A stretch of 64,000 nt of DNA from Streptomyces tendae (GCF_008632955.1 NZ_CP043959.1:2480001-2544000); one strand, 5' to 3'. Shown: positions 1 to 8,404, counted from the stretch's first letter. Numbers and translations: made by a program. Notes: generated by a model not told the origin, from the sequence alone.

Positions 1-1
1 C

Positions 2-316
2 CGGGAGGTCACCCGTCCGGTCATCGAGTACGTCAAGAGCCTGCGCGCGCAGTCGCCGCGCGACGTGGTGTCCGTGATCATCCCCGAGTACGTGGTCGGC
101 CACTGGTACGAGCACTTCCTGCACAACCAGAGCGCGCTGCGGCTGAAGGGCCGGCTGCTGTTCACGCCCGGTGTGATGGTCACCTCGGTGCCCTACCAGC
201 TGGAGTCCTCCGAGGCCGCGAAACTGCGGGCGCGCAGAAGGCAGAACTGGTCCGCGCCCGGCTCGGTGCGCCGGGGACCGGCGGAGCGGACGAAGGACAC
301 CTCCCCGCGCACGTAG
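2..316 (+). CDS. APC-family permease, C-terminal fragment
   Basis: The window opens inside this gene; only the last 104 codons are present. The residues (segments such as VVSVIIPEYVVGHWYEHFLH and LRLKGRLLF) resemble the soluble C-terminal tail of the long APC (amino acid/polyamine/organocation) permeases that Streptomyces carries next to the TrmA-like methyltransferase gene. The tail is hydrophilic and basic at its end, and no membrane segment falls inside the visible part. The transported substrate cannot be read from this piece. The stop lies 69 bases before the chosen start of the downstream methyltransferase, so the two may be co-transcribed. Confidence 0.75.
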   Translation, partial: REVTRPVIEYVKSLRAQSPRDVVSVIIPEYVVGHWYEHFLHNQSALRLKGRLLFTPGVMVTSVPYQLESSEAAKLRARRRQNWSAPGSVRRGPAERTKDTSPRT

Positions 317-385
317 ACTGGTGGGCTGTTGTCCCGGGCCGCAGGGCCCGGCCGCCCGTACCCGATGTTGTGGAGTCACCCCGCC

Positions 386-1714
386 ATGCAGGCAGAACCG
401 AAGAAGTCACTGGTGGGGGAGGAGTACGAGGTCGAGATCGGCCCCGTCGCCCACGGCGGCCACTGCATCGCCCGTACGTCGGAGGGCCAGGTCCTCTTCG
501 TCCGGCACGCTCTGCCCGGCGAGCGGGTCGTCGCCCGGGTCACCGAGGGCGAGGAGGGCGCGCGGTTCCTGCGCGCGGACGCGGTGACGGTGCTGGACGC
601 CTCCAAGGACCGCATCGACGCCCCCTGCCCGTTCGCCGGTCCCGGCCGCTGCGGCGGCTGCGACTGGCAGCACGCCAAGCCCGGCGCCCAGCGGCGTCTC
701 AAGGGTGAGGTCGTCGCCGAGCAGCTCCAGCGGCTTGCCGGGCTCACGCCCGAGGAGGCCGGCTGGGACGGCACGGTGATGCCCGCCGAGGGCGACAAGG
801 TCCCGGCCGGCCAGGTCCCGTCGTGGCGCACGCGCGTGCAGTACGCGGTCACCGCCGACGGCCGCGCGGGTCTGCGCCGGCACCGCTCGCACGAGGTCGA
901 GCCGATCGACCACTGCATGATCGCCGCGGAGGGCGTCAGCGAGCTGGGCATCGAGAAGCGGGACTGGACCGGCATGGACTCGGTCGAGGCGATCGCCGCG
1001 ACCGGTTCCCAGGACCGCCAGGTCGTCCTGACCCCCAAGCCCGGCGCCCGCCTCCCGCTGGTCGAACTGGACCGCCCCGTCTCGGTGCTGCGCATCGACG
1101 AGCGCAACGGCCAGGTGCACCGCGTGCACGGCCGCCCCTTCGTCCGCGAGCGCGCCGACGGCCGCACCCACCGGGTCGGCAACGGCGGCTTCTGGCAGGT
1201 CCACCCGAAGGCCGCCGACACCCTGGTCACCGCGGTCATGCAGGGCCTGCTGCCCCGCAAGGGCGACATGGCGCTCGACCTGTACTGCGGCGTCGGCCTG
1301 TTCGCCGGCGCGCTGGCCGACCGGGTCGGCGAGCAGGGCGCCGTCCTCGGCGTCGAGTCGGGCAAGCGCGCGGTGGAGGACGCCCGGCACAACCTCGCGG
1401 AGTTCCCGCGCGTGCGCATCGAACAGGGCAAGGTCGAGTCGGTCCTGCCCCGCACGGGCATCACCGAGGTCGACCTCGTCGTCCTCGACCCGCCCCGCGC
1501 GGGCGCCGGCCGCAAGACGGTCGAGCACCTGACGTCCCTGGGCGCCCGCCGCATCGCCTACGTGGCCTGCGACCCGGCCGCCCTCGCCCGCGACCTGGCG
1601 TACTTCCGGGACGGCGGGTACAAGGTGCGGACGCTGCGCGTCTTCGACCTGTTCCCGATGACGCATCACGTGGAGTGCGTGGCCATTCTGGAGCCTGCTG
1701 CCAAGGGCGCCTGA
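386..1714 (+). CDS. class I SAM-dependent RNA (uracil-5) methyltransferase, TrmA/RlmCD type
   Basis: Predicted 442-residue RNA uracil-C5 methyltransferase. An N-terminal TRAM RNA-binding domain (about 8-65) is followed by a cysteine group (PCPFAGPGRCGGC, about 80-92) like the iron-sulphur site of RlmD/TrmA relatives. The SAM-binding motif LDLYCGVGLFAG, the motif LDPPRAGAG, the catalytic cysteine in VACDPAAL (Cys395) and the C-terminal HVE motif (Glu430, the expected general base) are all visible. A TTG start at 329 is possible, but ATG 386 begins at the usual family N-terminus. Its last 20 or so codons are repeated in degraded form at 5752-5814, so the functional 3' end may have been exchanged by an insertion. 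The exact target (tRNA or 23S rRNA) is not decidable here. Confidence 0.9.
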   Translation: MQAEPKKSLVGEEYEVEIGPVAHGGHCIARTSEGQVLFVRHALPGERVVARVTEGEEGARFLRADAVTVLDASKDRIDAPCPFAGPGRCGGCDWQHAKPGAQRRLKGEVVAEQLQRLAGLTPEEAGWDGTVMPAEGDKVPAGQVPSWRTRVQYAVTADGRAGLRRHRSHEVEPIDHCMIAAEGVSELGIEKRDWTGMDSVEAIAATGSQDRQVVLTPKPGARLPLVELDRPVSVLRIDERNGQVHRVHGRPFVRERADGRTHRVGNGGFWQVHPKAADTLVTAVMQGLLPRKGDMALDLYCGVGLFAGALADRVGEQGAVLGVESGKRAVEDARHNLAEFPRVRIEQGKVESVLPRTGITEVDLVVLDPPRAGAGRKTVEHLTSLGARRIAYVACDPAALARDLAYFRDGGYKVRTLRVFDLFPMTHHVECVAILEPAAKGA

Positions 1715-1720
1715 CCTGCG
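1652..1720 (+). repeat. 3' end of the methyltransferase gene, copy A of a 69-bp imperfect direct repeat
   Basis: This stretch encodes FPMTHHVECVAILEPAAKGA and the stop, plus six bases after it. It matches 5752-5820 at 57 of 69 positions by my count. Every mismatch inside the coding part is synonymous except the last codon (Ala here, Ser in copy B). Copy A uses codons that are less typical of Streptomyces (ATT, CCT, GCT) than copy B (ATC, CCG, GCC). Copy A may therefore have come with the inserted segment while copy B is the displaced original. Confidence 0.85.
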
Positions 1721-2129
1721 ACTCAGCGGTGGCGCCGGGGTCTCGACCTGTTCCGCGATGTCCAGCAGGTCGAGGTCATCGCATCCCCACTCACCTGCGG
1801 GTTCGTGCTGGAGTGACTGGTAGGAGCGGCCGCGTGACGCCTGGACGCCGGGCTCTTGACGCCGACCCGCTCCGACAGTGCGTGCCAAAGATGCGGCTTC
1901 TCGTGCCGTCTGAGCCCCGAACGATCCCCGGACGCAAGAGCCGGATCCGGGTCCGTGACGAACTCGGTGAGCAGACCCACTCACGATCACGGTCGACCAC
2001 GTCCTCGCACTTGGCGAGCACGCTCTCGTGGACCGGCACGCCCCATCAGCCCGGAACAGCCTGTCGGCGAACGTCGTGTCGCGCGCCGCCCTCACCTGCC
2101 GAAGACGTCGGCCGTGGTAATCGACAGAC
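1715..2129. other. gene-free gap after the methyltransferase
   Basis: No open frame here looks like a protein. At 1742-1774 a nine-base inverted repeat (CTCGACCTG / CAGGTCGAG, 15-base loop) could act as a terminator for the methyltransferase. The word CAGCAGGTCGAGGT at 1763-1776 recurs at 6134-6147, and CTCACCTGCGG near 1790 recurs near 6191, in the same order beyond repeat copy B. These shared words suggest that the gaps behind the two repeat copies are distantly related. Confidence 0.4.
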
Positions 2130-2963
2130 ATGCCTGAAAAGCCCTCCGAGGCCGCGGACCGTTCCTTTCCGTTCGGGCGGCTGCGCCGCGCCGTCAGTCG
2201 TTCGCCGGTCGGGCGTGGCTGGCGGCGGAGTGTGCAGTTGGAACTGGGGTCGCGTGCGCTGGGCTTCTCGGCGCTGGGGTTGCTCACGCTGGTGCCTTTG
2301 CTGATCATCGTCTCCTCCGCCGATCCCGAGCACGGGCGAGGGTTCGCACAGTGGCTGGGGGAGGGACTCGGCGTGTCGACGGCCGCCAGGGAGCAGGTCG
2401 AGATGTTGTTCGCCCGGCCCGGCCAGGCGCTGCGGAGCACGACCGTGTTCGGTATCGCCGCCCTCGCCCTGTTCGGCCTGGCCTTCGGGGCGGCCGTGCA
2501 GACCGGCTACGAGAAGGTCTGGGACCTGCCGCCGGCCCGCTGGTGGGCCAGGTGGCGGCATGTGGTCTGGCTCGGCGTCCTCACCGGCTACCTCTTCGCC
2601 TCGGCCACCACCACGCTACGGCCGCAACCGCTGGCAGGCGGGGCTGTCGCGTCGCTGAGCGCCGTCCTGTTCCTCTGGTGGTCCCAGCACCTGCTGCTCG
2701 GCGGGCGGATCCGCTGGCGCGCCCTCCTGCCGGGCGCCGTGGCCACGGTGATCGGGCTGCTCGGTCTGCGAGTCTTCTCCGCCGTCGTCTTCTCGCCGCT
2801 GATCGCATCCAACGCCGTCGCCTACGGACCCGTCGGAACCGTCCTGGTCGTCGAGTCCTGGCTGCTCGGCGTGGGAGTCGTGATCTTCGGCGGCGCGCTG
2901 GTCGGCCGATTGTCGTACGAGGAACTTCCCCGCTTGACTCGCACAAGGAAACGACGCGGGTGA
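2130..2963 (+). CDS. YihY/BrkB-like integral membrane protein
   Basis: A 277-residue membrane protein of the YihY/virulence factor BrkB family. The N-terminus is basic and proline-rich (to about 40), followed by several hydrophobic segments, for example FSALGLLTLVPLLIIVSS (about 50-67), VWLGVLTGYLFASATTT and VVESWLLGVGVVIFGGALVG near the end. The family also includes the old 'ribonuclease BN' annotations, which are wrong for this fold; its true function is unsettled. The ATG at 2130 has no strong ribosome binding site. The gene lies inside the segment bounded by the two methyltransferase 3'-end repeats, so it is probably part of the acquired piece. Confidence 0.75.
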   Translation: MPEKPSEAADRSFPFGRLRRAVSRSPVGRGWRRSVQLELGSRALGFSALGLLTLVPLLIIVSSADPEHGRGFAQWLGEGLGVSTAAREQVEMLFARPGQALRSTTVFGIAALALFGLAFGAAVQTGYEKVWDLPPARWWARWRHVVWLGVLTGYLFASATTTLRPQPLAGGAVASLSAVLFLWWSQHLLLGGRIRWRALLPGAVATVIGLLGLRVFSAVVFSPLIASNAVAYGPVGTVLVVESWLLGVGVVIFGGALVGRLSYEELPRLTRTRKRRG

Positions 2964-3255
2964 GGACGGCCCGGCAGGCGCTCACCTCGCCCGGAGGCAG
3001 GCGACCGGGACTTGGCCGGGCCCGAGGCCGGTACGCCGCCCCGCTTCGGGGAAATCGGACGACCCCGGACGGCCGGGGGGAGCGCCGCCGTCCGTGTCCC
3101 CGGGCGGTCCGCGGACGCGCCGTCCGCTCGGGTGGTTCGAGGAGGACGGTGAGGAGTACCGAGAATTCTTAGGGCACCAACTTCCGTACCTGTGTCGTTT
3201 TCGGCGATCGAATACGCCGGGCCGGTCGCGACCGGCCCGGGGCAGGGTCCGCGTC

Positions 3256-3745
3256 ATGACTGTGACCATCTCCCGCCCGACGACATCCGCAGGCCGGTCG
3301 GCTCCCTCCCTCCCACGCCTCGTCCTCGCCCCGGCCGGCTCCGCGCCGGCACTGCTGGACGGCGCCTGGTGGCCGCGCTCGCGTGACCTCCGCGCCGAAC
3401 TGCCCGCACTGGCCGCCGTCCTCGATCCGCTGCGGGGACGGATCATCCGGATCACGGTGAACCCCGACAGGTGGCCGGTTGTCCCGCGCAAGGTTCCCGT
3501 CGCCGGGCACGTGGTGAAGGTGGACCGGTTCCGGGCCGAGCAGGACCCGCACGAGCTGCTGCTTCTCTCGTACCACCTGGGTCGCTGGAACCTCCTGGTC
3601 GTCCCCCGGCTACGGATCCCGCAAGGGCCGCGTGGCTGACGGCCGCCGCGAGCGACCCCCGGCGCGGCGATTCCGCGAGCCGGCTGATGGCGGCCGCGCA
3701 CTCTCGGCTCCGGTGGCTCGCGCACCGGGCCGGTCGGTCGTCGCT
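3256..3745 (+). pseudogene. DUF5994-family protein, frameshifted
   Basis: The first frame, from ATG 3256, gives LPRLVLAPAGS, LDGAWWPRSRDL, LDPLRGRIIRITVNPDRWP and LLSYHLGRWNLLVVP, a pattern recognisable as the actinobacterial DUF5994 family (function unknown). Just after a run of five C (3603-3607) the family sequence continues in another frame (ATDPARAAWLTAAASDP, ASRLMAAAH). One missing C would restore the frame. The true 3' end is unclear because the second frame stays open to 4304 without further family resemblance. It is either a real frameshift or a sequencing error in the C run. Confidence 0.6.
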
Positions 3746-4300
3746 GTGCCGCTGGGTCAGTGAACGACGGTGTCGAGGCCGTGGACGTCCACGGCCGCGC
3801 GCTCTGGGCGGTGACAGCCGCGGGGGTTCCTCGTCCACCGGATCGACTCCCGGTACATCCACCGGATCGATTCGCGGTACGGGGCGGGCGGTCGGGCCGT
3901 CGGGACGGTCGACGGCACCCGGGCTCGGACCTGGGCCCACCTGTCCGGCCGTGACGGCGGCGGCCGGTTTCCGTCTGCCGCGCGGCGTCTTCGAACGGAT
4001 TCTCAGAACGAGGAGCCATGTCCCCCCAACCACCGGACGTCCCCCGCACAGCGGGCTCAACCTCTTCCTGGAGATGGCGCAATTCGTCGGGCGTTCGGGA
4101 GCACGTGTGCGCCTGCACAGGCCTCCCACGGTCCCTGATGCGTGTCACCGAGATCACCGGCACCGGGTTCCTGCTGCATTGCGTCCGCCCCGGCCCGGGA
4201 CCGGCGCCCGGCGTCCCGGTCACCCGGGAGAGGGTGCTGTGAGCCGACCGTCCTATGACGGGCAGGGGGACCGGTGCGCCCCGCCCGCGGGCGATAGCAA
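3746..4300. other. stretch with no convincing gene
   Basis: Open frames exist on both strands but have the low-complexity Arg/Gly/Pro content of shadow frames. One small frame at 4018-4242 (ATG preceded by AGGAG, encoding RVTEITGTGFLLHCVRPG and ending ERVL) has a ribosome-binding-site-like sequence, but I recognise no family and its base composition is not gene-like over the full length. It could be a decayed gene within the inserted segment. Confidence 0.35.
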
Positions 4301-5335
4301 CTAGGCGGGGACGCGCTTGTTCCGCAGGGGTGCTCCGGCCTGATGGAGGCTGGTGAGTGCCTGTCGGTAGGAGGCGATCAGTCCGGTCTCCAGGTAGTCC
4401 ACGCCCAGGTCCTCGCAGTAGCGCCGGACGAGGGGCCGTGCCTTGCGCAGGTTGGGGCTGGGCATGCTGGGGAAGAGGTGGTGTTCGATCTGGTGGTTCA
4501 GGCCCCCGAGGGCGATGTCGGTGAACCAGCCGCCGTTCACGTTGCGTGAGGTGAGCACTTGGCGGCGGAGGAAGTCCGGGCGGTCGTCGCCTTTCAGGAT
4601 CGGCATGCCCTTGTGGTTGGGGGCGAAGAGGGAGCCGAGGTAGAGGCCGAACAGGCCCTGGTGGACGGCGAGGAAGGCGATGGCCATGCCGGGCGGCAGG
4701 ACCCAGAACAGGGCGGTCAGGTACGCCGCGCAGTGCACGGACAGCAGAACGCCGTCGAGGGCCCGGTGCCTGAGCGAGCGGTTGGCGACCGCCCTTCCGC
4801 TCGACACGTGCAGGTTGAGGCCCTCCAGTGTGAGGAGGGGGAAGAACAGGAACGCCTGCCAGCGGCCGACGAGGCGGGGGAGTCCGGTGGCGGCGCGGGC
4901 CTGGTCCTGGGACCAGACCAGCAGGTCGGGGGCGACGTCGAGGTCCTCGTTGTTGGGGTTGGCGTGGTGACGAGTGTGCTTGTCCTGCCACCAGCCGTAC
5001 CCCATCCCGATGCCCGCTCCGGCGATCCGTCCGGACACCTCGCTGGCCCTGCGCCGGCGGAACACCTGGCGGTGGGCCACGTCATGGGCGACCAGGGCCA
5101 CTTGTCCGAAGACGACGGCCAGGAAGGCGGCGACCGCCAGCGTCCACCATGAGCGGCCGACGAGTGCGAAGGCGATCCATCCGGTGGCGTAGAGGCCGGC
5201 CACCGCGGTGATCCGGAGCGTGTAGTAGCCGGGGCGGCGTTCCAGCAGTCCGGCATCCGCGATTTTTCTCGACAGCCGGGCGAAGTCGCTGCCGGAACTC
5301 TCGGAACGCGGAGTGCGGACGGTGATGCTTGTCAT
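4301..5335 (-). CDS. membrane fatty acid desaturase (acyl-lipid/acyl-CoA type)
   Basis: A 344-residue membrane desaturase. The three histidine boxes of the di-iron centre are present: HDVAH (84-88), HTRHH (120-124) and HQIEHH (281-286). Hydrophobic segments lie between them (about 45-80 and 195-235). The last box with the intervening Gln (HQIEHH) is typical of front-end or acyl-CoA desaturases in actinobacteria. No electron-transfer partner is adjacent, unlike the second desaturase at 8591. The gene is the last one inside the repeat-bounded segment and reads toward its interior. Acyl substrate and double-bond position are unknown. It is only distantly similar to the desaturase at 8591-9709, so the two are not a recent duplication. 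Confidence 0.88.
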   Translation of the reverse strand: MTSITVRTPRSESSGSDFARLSRKIADAGLLERRPGYYTLRITAVAGLYATGWIAFALVGRSWWTLAVAAFLAVVFGQVALVAHDVAHRQVFRRRRASEVSGRIAGAGIGMGYGWWQDKHTRHHANPNNEDLDVAPDLLVWSQDQARAATGLPRLVGRWQAFLFFPLLTLEGLNLHVSSGRAVANRSLRHRALDGVLLSVHCAAYLTALFWVLPPGMAIAFLAVHQGLFGLYLGSLFAPNHKGMPILKGDDRPDFLRRQVLTSRNVNGGWFTDIALGGLNHQIEHHLFPSMPSPNLRKARPLVRRYCEDLGVDYLETGLIASYRQALTSLHQAGAPLRNKRVPA

Positions 5336-6378
5336 GATTGGGGTAACTCTCTGCTAGCCGTGCAGGCGGCTCCGGGCCGCCGCCCAGTTGGTTCTGGTGG
5401 CGGTCGCGGACGCTGACCGGAGAGGTGCCGCCTGCAGCGTCGGCCTGTCGTGACGCTGCGCCGCGAGGTCGGCCGGGTTCCCAGCCGGGCAGGTCTTACT
5501 CAGTCGGGGGCGGTCCTTCCGCGACATTCCCGTGCATGCAGGTGACGGAGCGTCGGATGCCGGTTCAGCTGCCCACCTTCGGCGCCGGATCGTTGGCCGT
5601 CCACCGCCGAAAGGGGGCTGCTCACTCCGGGCGATGTCGTCTTCGAACCCCGTGACGCTCGTTTGACGCTCCGGGCGCCTCGGGGTAGCTGCGATGAGCC
5701 GTGAAACCGCCTATGACCTGCTGTTTTTCGGGCCTTGTCCGGACCGACACCTTTCCTATGACGCATCATGTGGAGTGTGTCGCCATCCTCGAACCGGCCG
5801 CGAAGGGCTCCTGACCTGCGGTCTTGTGCGTGCGCATTAGGTGCGGTGTGGGCGTTACGGGCGATATCTTGACGCTGAAATGACGCTCGTTCTGACGGGA
5901 TGTCGCCTGACTGATCGTGTAGGCCGTGCCAGTTGGAGGGCGGGTTCCCGCGGGCTGTCCTTGCAGGAAGTCGAAGGCATTGAGCCGAGTTCCTGCATGC
6001 CGTAGTTCGGCGGGCCGGACGTTGGCGGAGCGGGCGCTCAAGAGGTCGGTCCGTAAGGGCTCCGGTGCCCGAGGAAGTGCCTTAGGCCGTCGACTAGCGG
6101 TTCGGGGACCTCGCGCAACCGGGGTGGTGAGCTCAGCAGGTCGAGGTGCTCGACGGTGGTCGCTGCCCGGCTGATCCTGTCGACGGGCCGCTCACCTGCG
6201 GCTGGGCAGCGTGCATGGCGTGCGTCATCGATGCGCCACGTGACGCATGTCAGCGTGCGCGGCCGTGTGCAGGTGTTTCGCCGCAGCCCGCTTTTGGTCA
6301 CCGGACGGCGTGCCGACGGTCTCCGGCTCTTCCGATGTGGCCCTGCGTCAGCCGCCTGGCATCTGGGTCGCGGGCGGA
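5336..6378. other. 1-kb gene-poor region holding the displaced methyltransferase tail and TGACGCT repeats
   Basis: No full gene is present. The stretch contains repeat copy B (5752-5820) and several TGACGCT words, near 5452, 5653, 5663, 5871 and 5881, on both sides of that repeat. Such short repeats around a junction resemble integrase arm sites, but no integrase is present. A minus-strand frame at 6038-6301 (segments VEHLDLLSSPPRLREVPEPL and LRHFLGH before the stop) has protein-like composition and could be the tail of a broken gene. I cannot name its family. Confidence 0.45.
5752..5820 (+). repeat. copy B: orphan 3' end of the RNA methyltransferase gene
   Basis: The bases encode FPMTHHVECVAILEPAAKGS and a TGA stop, followed by the same six bases as after the intact gene. 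Upstream the frame continues with VRT and D in positions that match the intact protein if four residues are missing, and then homology ends. There is no start and no methyltransferase domain, so this is a remnant. It lies exactly 4100 bp from copy A. Its codon use is more Streptomyces-like than that of copy A, which favours this being the original chromosomal end of the gene. Confidence 0.85.
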
Positions 6379-6927
6379 TCAGAGCTGGAACTCGGCGGCG
6401 GACACTCCCAGCACCGCGCAGGCGTCCCGGATGATCATCTGCTCGGCCGGGGAGAAGTCGCCGTCGGCCCCGGCGATGACGATGCCGGTCTGGATCACCG
6501 CCCTTGCCTCGGTCGGCTTTTTGGCGGTCTTGGCGATGTCCTGCATCGCCTCGGTCTTGCCCTGCTGGAAGTTGTGAGTCAGCTGGTCCACATGCTTGTT
6601 GAAGCGCTGGCGCAACTGCTCCGCCGGAAAATTCTGCAGCACTTCATTGCTGAGGATCATCGATTCGACGTGCTGCCGCTCGGCCGGGTCCACGCGCCCG
6701 TCCGCAGCCGTGACCAGTGCGCACATCGCCATGCTCGCGTCGCGGTACGCACCGCTCTTCAGCTCGGTCCTGAGGGACCCGAGCTGCGTCTTCAGCGCGC
6801 TCACCAGCTGGGCGCGCGAGCCACCGCCGGATCCCACGCCGCGGCTCGTTCCGTGGGTTGCACCGCGCCCGCGCTGGGCCTGCTGCAGAGTTTGGGCCTG
6901 GTCCTTGAGTCGGTCCCACAGAGCCAT
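6379..6927 (-). CDS. TerB-family (tellurite-resistance-like) protein
   Basis: A 182-residue soluble protein. The N-terminal 40 residues are polar and Gln/Gly/Arg-rich (RLKDQAQTLQQAQRGRG). The rest is a TerB-like helical domain with two acidic, calcium/metal-site-like motifs, TAADGRVDPAE (about 85-95) and AGADGDFSPAEQ (about 150-161). TerB proteins occur in Ter stress systems; here there are no terA/C/D/Z neighbours, so a role in tellurite resistance is only by family name. The start at ATG 6927 follows GAGGG. It stands alone between two gene-poor stretches. Confidence 0.8.
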   Translation of the reverse strand: MALWDRLKDQAQTLQQAQRGRGATHGTSRGVGSGGGSRAQLVSALKTQLGSLRTELKSGAYRDASMAMCALVTAADGRVDPAERQHVESMILSNEVLQNFPAEQLRQRFNKHVDQLTHNFQQGKTEAMQDIAKTAKKPTEARAVIQTGIVIAGADGDFSPAEQMIIRDACAVLGVSAAEFQL

Positions 6928-7339
6928 TGGCGTCACCCTCGGTATTCCTCTGAGCCATCGGTCGCGATCAGCTCGCGCGTTCACCGGACCAACGGCTGCC
7001 GCCAGGTAAAGGTTCCGGAAACTCCGCGGCCCGCCCGCCTTCGCCCTTCCCTCGTGGCGTAGCGGTGAAGACGGCGGAGAACTCGCCCATCCCCGCGTCG
7101 GTGGTGCCACCGAGCGAGAGGGGCAGTCGCCGTCTTCCCGCCGACCGGGGTCGTCGACGTCGGCCTCGATGCTGTCAGAAGGTGTGCGGCCAGGCCTCCG
7201 GTGCAGGCGCCGCCGCGTGGTGCCGGTAGGAGACCCCGGCCTGTGGCGGTCACCCCCCGGCGATGACCACCCGTCTCGGTTCGAGGCCGACACCTCACTC
7301 CCGCACACGCGAAAATCTATGGTGACCGGAGTAGACATT
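6928..7339. other. gene-free stretch upstream of terB-like gene
   Basis: This includes the presumed promoter region of the minus-strand terB-like gene. The frames seen on both strands are short and shadow-like. I see no repeat or hairpin strong enough to name here; the structured part starts near 7387. Confidence 0.4.
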
Positions 7340-7912
7340 AGGCGGTGGTGTGCTTATGGTTTCTGTCGTAGCCGAGATCGAGAAGGGCCCGGCAGAGATG
7401 AACTGCCGGGCAGCGACAGCCGCAGTCGCAGTTCGCAGGACGGTTCGGTGACGGAGTTTCGAAGCCTGTGTTGTTGCAGGACGGCGACGGGACTGGTGAC
7501 CGGACCGGGTGGCCCGCAGTGATCAGGGGCCGCCGTGAGCGGTACCGCAGCAGAGCGGTACCCGCAGAAGTGGCGCTGTGAGAGGCCACCAGCAGTACGC
7601 AACACCAGCAGTACAAGCAGTTCGCAGTTCCGGTTCGGTAAGTGATTGATCCAGAGGGAAGAACGGAGGGGCCGAGCACCATCAAGGATCGCCCGGGCTG
7701 ATGTCTTGTGCCCGGGTACCGCAGGACATCGATAGTGAGGTGGTCTCCGGTCACGCAACCGCGATCCCCGCACCCCGGACAGCATCCAGGTCTGGCATGC
7801 GGACACAGAAGGCCGGCGCAGCACAAGGGCCGGCAGGTGGTGTAGTAGTTCCTTCGGGGCCTTGGTGCCGTACGGCACCAAGGCCCCTCCACGCGTTCCA
7901 CAGAGAGGTGCA
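7340..7912 (+). ncRNA. candidate structured leader or non-coding RNA ahead of the MerR-like gene
   Basis: About 570 bases without a credible protein frame but with an unusual density of inverted and direct repeats. There is a nine-pair hairpin at 7387-7411 (GCCCGGCAG / CTGCCGGGC, seven-base loop). A ten-base palindrome GCGGTACCGC is followed by AGCGGTACCCGC. CACCAGCAGTAC occurs twice near 7590-7615. GCAGTTCGCAG near 7430 and again near 7616 is followed each time by GGTTCGGT. There are further CCCGGG and GCCGGC stem pairs near 7697-7720 and 7812-7836. A 32-base perfect palindrome closes it at 7856-7887. Orientation is inferred from the downstream gene; transcription is not shown by sequence alone. 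Confidence 0.35.
7856..7887. promoter_or_regulatory. 32-bp perfect palindrome just upstream of the MerR-like gene
   Basis: GGGGCCTTGGTGCCGT is followed immediately by its exact reverse complement, with no loop bases. It ends 25 bases before the ATG at 7913. It could be a transcription terminator or attenuator for an upstream leader, or a dimeric operator for the regulator itself. Confidence 0.6.
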
Positions 7913-8245
7913 ATGACAGCAGACGACTCGTACGGCCGTCTCGACGACGAGGACTACCCCGCCTACACCATGGGCCGGGCCGCCGAGATGCTCGGCACCA
8001 CCCCCGGCTTCCTCCGCGCCCTCGGAGACGCCCGCCTGATCACCCCGCTCCGCTCCCCGGGCGGTCACCGCCGCTACTCCCGCTACCAGCTGCGCATCGC
8101 CGCCCGCGCCCGCGCGCTCGTCGACCAGGGCACTCCCATCGAGGCCGCCTGTCGCATCGTCATGCTGGAAGATCAGCTCGAGGAAGCCCGGCGCATGAAC
8201 AGCGAACACCGCGCCGCCCGATCCAGTCGGACGACCACGGCGTGA
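7913..8245 (+). CDS. small MerR-like helix-turn-helix regulator
   Basis: A 110-residue protein of the MerR-type winged-helix superfamily. The DNA-binding part has YTMGRAAEMLGTTPGFLRALG (about 20-40) and the wing LRSPGGHRRYSRYQLRIAARA (about 47-67). A short helix follows, with VDQGTPIEAACRIVMLEDQLEEA. There is no effector-binding domain, as in BldC-sized proteins. Near-identical small proteins are multi-copy in many Streptomyces genomes. The ATG at 7913 follows GAGAGGTG. A fragment of a second copy lies at 12091-12213. The long hairpin-rich region and palindrome just upstream suggest elaborate expression control or self-regulation. Confidence 0.85.
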   Translation: MTADDSYGRLDDEDYPAYTMGRAAEMLGTTPGFLRALGDARLITPLRSPGGHRRYSRYQLRIAARARALVDQGTPIEAACRIVMLEDQLEEARRMNSEHRAARSSRTTTA

Positions 8246-8404
8246 GATGAGCGTGCCCGCCTGCCTGGGCGGGCATCGCACGCACAGTCCCGGTGGACGG
8301 CATGAACGTTCACAGCGCAGGCGGTGCGGCCGGCCGCAAGCAGCGGAGAAGTCACCCGGCCTGGTGCCAGGGCGCGTCGGACCGGGTCGGCGTCGGCCCG
8401 GCGG

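Noticed and set aside
407..2440. A 677-codon open frame on the minus strand across the methyltransferase and BrkB-like genes
   Set aside because: It is antisense to two real genes, has no recognisable domain and has the Ala/Gly/Arg-rich composition of GC-biased shadow frames.
1763..6147. The shared 14-base word CAGCAGGTCGAGGT as the actual attachment site
   Set aside because: It is short and lies at different distances from the two gene tails (49 and 320 bases). The 69-base gene-tail repeat is the stronger junction candidate.
7340..7860. The repeats upstream of the MerR-like gene as a CRISPR array or retron RNA
   Set aside because: The repeats are neither evenly spaced nor of constant length, and no cas gene or reverse transcriptase is nearby.
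7338..7913. Two overlapping minus-strand frames of about 180 codons in the repeat-rich region
   Set aside because: They are cysteine- and proline-rich without family resemblance and arise from the repeats; I prefer a non-coding interpretation.
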